From contig VBHB01000162.1 of NCBI GenBank assembly GCA_005880315.1, forward strand, positions 1-40,653: DNA of 40,653 bases, written 5' to 3'. Shown here in pieces: positions 39,138 through 40,653 of the stretch (the first letter of the stretch is position 1; each line of letters begins with the position of its first letter). Under the pieces are notes generated by a model. That model searched no databases. It worked only from the letters and a program-made list of their open reading frames with translations, and was not told where the DNA came from. The translations under genes and the position numbers were made by a program. This DNA is from Chloroflexota bacterium (lineage in GTDB: Bacteria; Chloroflexota; Dormibacteria; Dormibacterales; Dormibacteraceae).

Positions 39138-40653
39138 ATGCGAAGAGTCTCTGCGATACCAATTGTGATTGCCGCGTTGATGGCGGCTACGGTGGCCACG
39201 GCGGCCCCAAACGACACCCGGGTCAGCTCCGGCAGCCCACCGTCGCCTTTCGCCCAGAACAAGCAGAACGAGCCGGCGATCGCCGTCGACGCCAACTCAC
39301 CCAACGTGCTGGCGGCGGGCTCCAACGATGAGATCGACGTGCAGGGTTGCAACGGAAGCTCGTGCCCCTTCACGCCCGGAGTCGGCACGTCCGGCATCTA
39401 CTTCTCGTTCGACTCCGGCGCCACGTGGACCCAACCGACCTATACGGGATGGTCGGCACGCCATTGCCTCAGTGGCCCATGCGCGCCGAAGGTCGGCCCC
39501 ATCGGGACGCTGCCGTGGTATCTCGAGGCGGGCCTGGTCAGCGACGGCGATCCGGCGCTTGCGTTCGGTCCCCAGCCAGGGAAGAATGGATTCAGCTGGT
39601 CGAACGGCTCGCGCCTGTACTACGCCAACCTGACTTCGAACTTCGCCACCACCAAGGACAACGAGACCTTCCGCGGATTCGAAGCGATCGGGGTCTCGCG
39701 GACCGACGACCTTCGGGGCGCGGCGGCCGGCACGAAGGCCGCATGGCGGACGCCGGTAGTGATATCGCAGCAATCGACGACGACCTTCTCCGACAAGGAG
39801 CAGGTGTGGGCCGACAACGCTGCGTCGAGCCCCTTCTTCGGGACGGTATATGTGTGCTGGGCATCGTTCGTGGGCCAGGAGAAGGGCAATGCCGCACCCG
39901 CCGGCCTGCGCGTCGGCGTCTCTCATGATGGCGGCGACACCTGGAGTGAGCACCCGATCGGGGCGGCGGCCAACAATGGCCAGCGCAACCCGGTCGATGG
40001 CTGCACGATCCGCACCGACAGCCAGGGCAACGCCTACGTCTTCGGCATCGCCACCTCGGCAAGCGCCGGCAAAGAGCATTTCGAAATGATGTCGGTGTCG
40101 AGCAACGGCGGAACGAGCTGGTCGAGCCCGCGTCCGGTGGTCGGTCCGGTGTTCCAGCCCGGCACCCTCGACCCAGTTCAGGGCCGGCCCGTGATCGATG
40201 GCGTCGCCGGAGCGCGGAGTGACCTGGCGCCGGCGCCCAGCGTCGACATCGCCAATGGCGCGCCTACGGGTGCCGACGCCACCAACCGGATCGTCATGAC
40301 CTATGTCAGCGGCAGCCTTGACGCGCCGCATGTGTTCTTCACCGAGTCGCCTGACCGAGGCTCGACGTGGTCGACATCGCGCGCGATCGAGTCGGCGGGC
40401 GACCGCGGCTTCTACACAGCGCCCGCGATCTCTCCGAACGGCACCGACGTCTATGTCGTCTACAACGCCTTCACGACGCCCTACCGCACCAACACCACCG
40501 ACCCCCGTGCGCTCGTCGGCGTGGTCATGCACGCGGACGTGGCCGGGGCGGGCACTGGACCTTTCTCGGAGCTCAATCGCGGTACGCCGGGCGACCCACG
40601 CGGCTCAAGCGCCAACGCCCTCACCGATGAATTCCTCGGCGACTACGTCTACG
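39138..40653 (+). CDS. Secreted sialidase-like Asp-box (BNR) protein, 3' end outside window
   Basis: The open frame runs off the right edge after about 505 residues. It begins with a signal peptide (MRRVSAIPIVIAALMAATVATAAP) shown here in pieces: MRRVSAIPI, then a hydrophobic stretch to ATAAP. Four Asp-box motifs of beta-propeller blades follow: SFDSGATWT, SHDGGDTWS, SSNGGTSWS and SPDRGSTWS. This pattern marks sialidase-like six-blade propellers, but no full catalytic set can be assigned, so glycosidase activity is unproven. ATG 39138 has a strong Shine-Dalgarno. Confidence 0.75.
   Translation, partial: MRRVSAIPIVIAALMAATVATAAPNDTRVSSGSPPSPFAQNKQNEPAIAVDANSPNVLAAGSNDEIDVQGCNGSSCPFTPGVGTSGIYFSFDSGATWTQPTYTGWSARHCLSGPCAPKVGPIGTLPWYLEAGLVSDGDPALAFGPQPGKNGFSWSNGSRLYYANLTSNFATTKDNETFRGFEAIGVSRTDDLRGAAAGTKAAWRTPVVISQQSTTTFSDKEQVWADNAASSPFFGTVYVCWASFVGQEKGNAAPAGLRVGVSHDGGDTWSEHPIGAAANNGQRNPVDGCTIRTDSQGNAYVFGIATSASAGKEHFEMMSVSSNGGTSWSSPRPVVGPVFQPGTLDPVQGRPVIDGVAGARSDLAPAPSVDIANGAPTGADATNRIVMTYVSGSLDAPHVFFTESPDRGSTWSTSRAIESAGDRGFYTAPAISPNGTDVYVVYNAFTTPYRTNTTDPRALVGVVMHADVAGAGTGPFSELNRGTPGDPRGSSANALTDEFLGDYVY

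Noticed and set aside
40078-40089. CATTTCGAAATG palindrome as a third LacI site
   Set aside because: It is inside a coding sequence, and the arms differ from GGAAAT.

Overview
The window is a dense, high-GC bacterial segment: about 36 genes, almost no intergenic space, frequent 4-bp ATGA/GTGA/TTGA overlaps, and GTG/TTG starts. Several first genes have a TANNNT- or GATAAT-type -10 element exactly 7-8 nt before the start codon and no Shine-Dalgarno, which suggests leaderless mRNAs. With LLM flavin/F420-type oxidoreductases, xanthine-dehydrogenase-family hydroxylases and a sugar transporter with a lipoprotein receptor, this fits a soil heterotroph of the Actinobacteriota/Chloroflexota/Dormibacterota type. 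The phylum cannot be fixed from the sequence alone. No rRNA, tRNA, CRISPR array, insertion sequence or prophage is visible.

Layout. (1) 1-5701: a sugar-type module with a minus-strand run (ROK kinase, Gfo/Idh/MocA oxidoreductase, SIS-domain protein, atypical shikimate-dehydrogenase-like protein cut by the window edge) divergent from a phosphotriesterase-family hydrolase and an FAD oxidoreductase. (2) 5698-11676: a seven-gene minus-strand operon (VOC protein, MetE-like zinc protein, LLM oxidoreductase, SDR, MaoC hydratase, CaiB-type CoA-transferase, DUF993 aldolase-like protein), divergent from a LacI regulator. (3) 12962-19123: a plus-strand oxidation operon (gluconate-2-dehydrogenase subunit-3-like protein, GMC flavoenzyme, an orphan molybdenum-hydroxylase large subunit, SDR, metallo-beta-lactamase-fold hydrolase). 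(4) 19120-26490: a five-gene minus-strand operon in which a complete three-subunit molybdenum hydroxylase lies between two dikinase-type phosphotransferase proteins. This is the most unusual part of the window. (5) 26538-35313: transaldolase-family protein, sugar isomerase-like protein, ribose-type ABC transporter (receptor, ATPase, two permeases), a second Gfo/Idh/MocA enzyme and DeoC. (6) 35299-38068: a block bounded by two broken genes (DUF1326 and a LacI C-terminus) that carries DUF2182, an agmatinase-family gene and YceI. (7) 38065-40653: PfkB kinase and the start of a secreted Asp-box protein.

How it may work together (inference). A near-palindromic LacI-type operator lies between lacI and the seven-gene operon. 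A site matching it at 11 of 14 positions lies just downstream of an excellent TTGACA-17-TACGAT promoter in front of the transporter. The simplest reading is one regulon importing a sugar-like or glycoside-like compound and feeding oxidation, isomerisation, phosphorylation, retro-aldol and CoA-ester steps. The real substrate cannot be named from the sequence.
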